Both the position numbers and the translations under genes were made by a program. A DNA stretch of 8,435 bases from Treponema sp. (GTDB taxonomy: Bacteria > Spirochaetota > Spirochaetia > Treponematales > Breznakiellaceae), in NCBI GenBank assembly GCA_031288005.1, contig JAITSE010000086.1, forward strand, positions 1 to 8,435, given 5' to 3'. Position 1 is the first letter of the stretch; each line of letters opens with the position of its first letter. The notes beneath the pieces were generated by a model. It saw nothing but the letters and a program-made list of their open reading frames with translations. It was not told the DNA's origin and made no database searches. Of the stretch, positions 6,278 to 8,435 are shown piece after piece.

Positions 6278-6385
6278 GTCCGGGGGGTCGGGGACCGGAG
6301 ACCGCTTGCGTGCAACCTTCGGTTGCAAGTCTCAAGGCTGTAGGCAGGAGGGTCGGACTAAAGTCCGCGACTTCCCCCCTCCTGA
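6278..6385. repeat. Cluster of palindromes downstream of the GH13 gene
   Basis: Three structures follow one another. GGTCC (6278-6282) pairs with GGACC (6293-6297) in a G-rich stretch. TGCAACC-TTC-GGTTGCA (6312-6328) is a perfect 7-bp hairpin. CAGGAGGG (6346-6353) pairs with CCCTCCTG (6378-6385) and encloses an inner hairpin CGGACT-AA-AGTCCG (6355-6368). No T-run follows the last stem, so it is not a standard intrinsic terminator, although it could act as a 3'-end stabiliser. The hairpin at 6312 shares the CGTGCAA start and CCTTCGG core with the element inside the GH13 gene. Confidence 0.75.
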
Positions 6386-6613
6386 GTAATCGTTGAACTC
6401 ACGTTAAATAAGGCCGTCAATTCCTGGCGAACAATTTTTTGCGGACATCTGTTCATACCAGCGGATGTTAAGCAAATGCCTTAGATATAGAAAGAACCAA
6501 AAAGGGTAATTTGACGCTTTTCTTAGAGCTGTTTTGTTTAGAAGATAATGGATCCTCTGGAAGCGGCTCAAAAGACTTGTAATTGCCAGCTTTCAATTAT
6601 TACATTTAATTTT
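6386..6613 (+). other. AT-rich spacer before the glycosyltransferase gene
   Basis: No gene is visible in this stretch. A TTGACG box (6511-6516) and a GATAAT box (6544-6549) occur but are 27 bases apart, too far for one sigma-70 promoter. GCGGA is repeated 20 bases apart (6441 and 6461), with ACATC/GATGT partly complementary around it. The promoter of the downstream gene pair is probably here but could not be pinned down. Confidence 0.35.
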
Positions 6614-6617
6614 GGAG
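6614..6617 (+). promoter_or_regulatory. Ribosome binding site that sets the glycosyltransferase start
   Basis: GGAG lies 5 bases before the ATG at 6623. An in-frame ATG at 6548 would add 25 residues without membrane or family character and has no Shine-Dalgarno, so 6623 is preferred. Confidence 0.7.
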
Positions 6618-6622
6618 TTAAC

Positions 6623-7723
6623 ATGGCAGAGACTCTTATTGTTGTAGTTGTTTCTTTTATATGCTCATTCGTAACCGTATGGGTAATATGTCGTATATCT
6701 CATAAAAATGCATGGTATGACAAGATTGACGAGCGAAAAATACATACCGGGGATGTCCCCCGCCTTGGGGGAGTTGGTTTTTCCGTGGTGTTTATTGTTG
6801 TTTCCCTGTTTCTTGTCTTCGTCCGGACGGAGATTTATTTGGGCGTCAGGTTTATCCCGGTATTCATAGGTCTGTGTATCACACTGGTATGCGGCGTTCT
6901 TGATGATTTTCATACCTTTACTTCCAAGACCAAATTTTTTATCCAATGCATCGCGGGCCTCTTGGCTATCATCCCCGCCTATGCGTTCCAGCATTTTTGT
7001 TTTTTCGGCGATAATTTTTTTGAAGATAAGTTCCAGATTTTTACTTGGCTCAGGTTTCCCCTTTCCTTTCTGTGGATCGTGGGGGTTACCAACGCCATCA
7101 ATCTTATTGACGGCGTTGACGGCCTTGCCGGGGGCATTTCGGCCATTATCGCCTTGACCTATGCGGTTATCTTCGCTTCCGCCAATACCGATTCGGTCAT
7201 GCTTTTTTGCCTCTGCCTGGCCGCGGCTATCGGGGGCTTCCTGGTGTTTAATCTGCCTATACCCCGGGCAAAGATATTTATGGGCGATGGAGGAAGCCTA
7301 TTCCTGGGGTTTACCCTGGCCGTACTGCCCCTCCTTAATCAGGGAAATACCGGGCTGAGTCTTCCCATTCCCTACGTTGCCGCCCTGCTTCTCATCCCCA
7401 TCCTGGACATGATTGCAGCCGTATGGCGGCGTCTTAGGGACGGACGGCCCATAGACAGTCCCGACAAGGCCCATGTGCATCACAAATTGATGAATTTAGG
7501 GCTTAACGCCTGGGGCATTGACGCGGTTCTCTATAGCTTGCAGATAGTCCTGGGGATACTGGTGTTTTTTTCTATCAAATTTCAGAACCATTTCCGAATA
7601 TCCCTGACCTTCCTAGGACTTTCCTATGTTATAGCCATTGCTTTTTTTACGACTATTCACTTTATGAATAGAGGAAAGAAGATGTTACGGGTCCAAGACG
7701 GCGACCCAGAAAACGCTTCCTGA
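6623..7723 (+). CDS. wecA: WecA/TagO-type undecaprenyl-phosphate sugar-1-phosphate transferase
   Basis: This 366-residue inner-membrane enzyme has about 11 hydrophobic segments. The family moves a sugar-1-phosphate, usually GlcNAc-1-P from UDP-GlcNAc, onto undecaprenyl phosphate, the first step of many surface polysaccharides. Its motifs are all present: DKIDERKIHTGDVPRLGG (33-50), GVLDDF with the Asp94-Asp95 pair, NAINLIDGVDGLAGG (157-171), IFMGDGGSLFLGF (218-230), and cytoplasmic HVHHKLMNLGL (284-294). The HxHH motif indicates the WecA/TagO branch and argues against MraY. The C-terminus is a short charged tail. No polysaccharide genes are visible beside it, so the product it serves is unknown. 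The cysteine desulfurase gene begins 11 bases after its stop, suggesting co-transcription. Confidence 0.9.
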   Translation: MAETLIVVVVSFICSFVTVWVICRISHKNAWYDKIDERKIHTGDVPRLGGVGFSVVFIVVSLFLVFVRTEIYLGVRFIPVFIGLCITLVCGVLDDFHTFTSKTKFFIQCIAGLLAIIPAYAFQHFCFFGDNFFEDKFQIFTWLRFPLSFLWIVGVTNAINLIDGVDGLAGGISAIIALTYAVIFASANTDSVMLFCLCLAAAIGGFLVFNLPIPRAKIFMGDGGSLFLGFTLAVLPLLNQGNTGLSLPIPYVAALLLIPILDMIAAVWRRLRDGRPIDSPDKAHVHHKLMNLGLNAWGIDAVLYSLQIVLGILVFFSIKFQNHFRISLTFLGLSYVIAIAFFTTIHFMNRGKKMLRVQDGDPENAS

Positions 7724-7734
7724 TTGTTTCCTCT

Positions 7735-8435
7735 ATGAACCGCCGGTACTACTTTGACTGGGCCGCCACGGCGATCCCCGATATTTTCCCCTCAACTGGC
7801 GCTCCTTGGAACGATGTTCCGTTTGGGAATCCCTCTTCAAAACACGTTGAAGGACGAAAGGCCAGAGCCGCTTTGGAAGACGCCCACCGCCGTTGCGCCG
7901 CTGTCCTGGGGGCCGCTCCTGAAGAGATATTCTTCACCTCCGGGGGAACCGAATCCAACGCCATAGTCCTCCACTCCCTGCTCCGCAGGCAAAACCGTCC
8001 CGGCTGCGGCGGCCTCCTTGTATCCGCAGTAGAGCATCCTTCGGTCCGGGAAAACGCCGTGGTCCTGGAACGCCTGGGAAAGCCGCTTACCCGTATCGGC
8101 GTAGAGAAGGACGGACGGGTAAGCAGGAAAACCCTGGAGGGGGCATTGAAAAAGGCGGTCGATCCCCGTCTTGCGGCGATCATGGCGGTGAACAATGAAA
8201 CCGGCGCGGTGATGGACATGCCGGGATTGGCGGAGGTTTTACGGAACGCGGCGGCCCCTATACACATCCACTGCGATCTGGTTCAGGCGGCGGGGAAGAT
8301 GCCGGTGGACCTCCTGTCCTGGGACCTGGATTCGGCCTCCCTCAGCGCCCATAAGCTGGGGGGTCCCCGGGGCATAGGCATCCTCTACCTGAGGAAGCCC
8401 CTGGAACCCCTCTGCGCCGGGGGCGGACAAGAGGG
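7735..8435 (+). CDS. Cysteine desulfurase (NifS/IscS family), cut by the right edge
   Basis: The first 233 residues of a class V aminotransferase-fold enzyme are present. These enzymes use pyridoxal phosphate to take sulfur from cysteine for iron-sulfur clusters and tRNA thiolation. Seen in order: FDWAAT (7-12), FGNPSS (30-35), FTSGGTESNA (67-76), VEHPSV with cofactor-stacking His101, NNETG (153-157), Asp181 and Gln184, and SAHKLGGPRGIG with Schiff-base Lys207. The active-site cysteine loop lies beyond the window. Relatives have DAVQ or DATQ at 181-184; here it is DLVQ. The segment between AAT and FGNP is several residues shorter than usual. There is no Shine-Dalgarno before the ATG, and the gene lies 11 bases after the wecA stop, so translation may be coupled. 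NifS cannot be told from IscS or SufS here. Confidence 0.9.
   Translation, partial: MNRRYYFDWAATAIPDIFPSTGAPWNDVPFGNPSSKHVEGRKARAALEDAHRRCAAVLGAAPEEIFFTSGGTESNAIVLHSLLRRQNRPGCGGLLVSAVEHPSVRENAVVLERLGKPLTRIGVEKDGRVSRKTLEGALKKAVDPRLAAIMAVNNETGAVMDMPGLAEVLRNAAAPIHIHCDLVQAAGKMPVDLLSWDLDSASLSAHKLGGPRGIGILYLRKPLEPLCAGGGQE

Noticed and set aside
6346..6385. Intrinsic terminator for the GH13 gene
   Set aside because: The stem is strong, but AGTAATCG follows instead of a T-run, so it is listed as a repeat only.
6511..6549. Promoter TTGACG...GATAAT ahead of wecA
   Set aside because: The spacer is 27 bases, too long for a sigma-70 promoter.
6548..6622. Upstream ATG at 6548 as the wecA start
   Set aside because: The added 25 residues are not family-like, and a GGAG site is correctly placed for the ATG at 6623.

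Overview
The window reads as chromosomal DNA of a Gram-negative-type bacterium. The most likely source is a spirochaete of the Treponema group. That assignment comes from recognising the general look of the proteins (a signal peptide ending in LAQ, a degenerate RlpA-like domain plus SPOR domain, and this type of phosphorylase). No search was run, so it is tentative. Five protein genes are supported, one of them cut by the right edge. There are no RNA genes, CRISPR arrays, insertion sequences or prophage genes.

Layout. Bases 1-345 are AT-rich and non-coding; on the minus strand they hold a near-consensus promoter and a leader for a gene starting just left of the window. Bases 346-1491 (minus) encode an exported RlpA-like/SPOR protein. 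Bases 1790-4336 (minus) encode an alpha-glucan phosphorylase. A 175-base divergent region (4337-4511) separates it from a plus-strand GH13 alpha-glucosidase of the oligo-1,6-glucosidase type (4512-6272). A palindrome-rich spacer follows. Then come a WecA/TagO-type polyprenyl-phosphate sugar-1-phosphate transferase (6623-7723) and, 11 bases on, a cysteine desulfurase (7735 to the edge).

How the genes fit together. The phosphorylase and the GH13 enzyme form a divergent alpha-glucan pair: phosphorolysis of alpha-1,4 chains plus hydrolysis of short, probably alpha-1,6-linked, oligosaccharides would jointly feed glycolysis. Inverted repeats lie between them. The phosphorylase promoter sits so close to the ATG that a leaderless mRNA is predicted. 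The SPOR protein and the WecA-type enzyme both concern the cell envelope but are not linked in one operon.

Most unusual feature. The GH13 gene carries two back-to-back palindromes (arms of 16 and 11 bp) in frame, at a place where relatives have a short loop. They add about 22-24 residues. The start of this insert (CGTGCAA plus a CCGAAGG/CCTTCGG core) recurs in the palindrome cluster downstream of the gene. This suggests a dispersed palindromic element that can sit inside genes, similar in behaviour to the Rickettsia palindromic elements.
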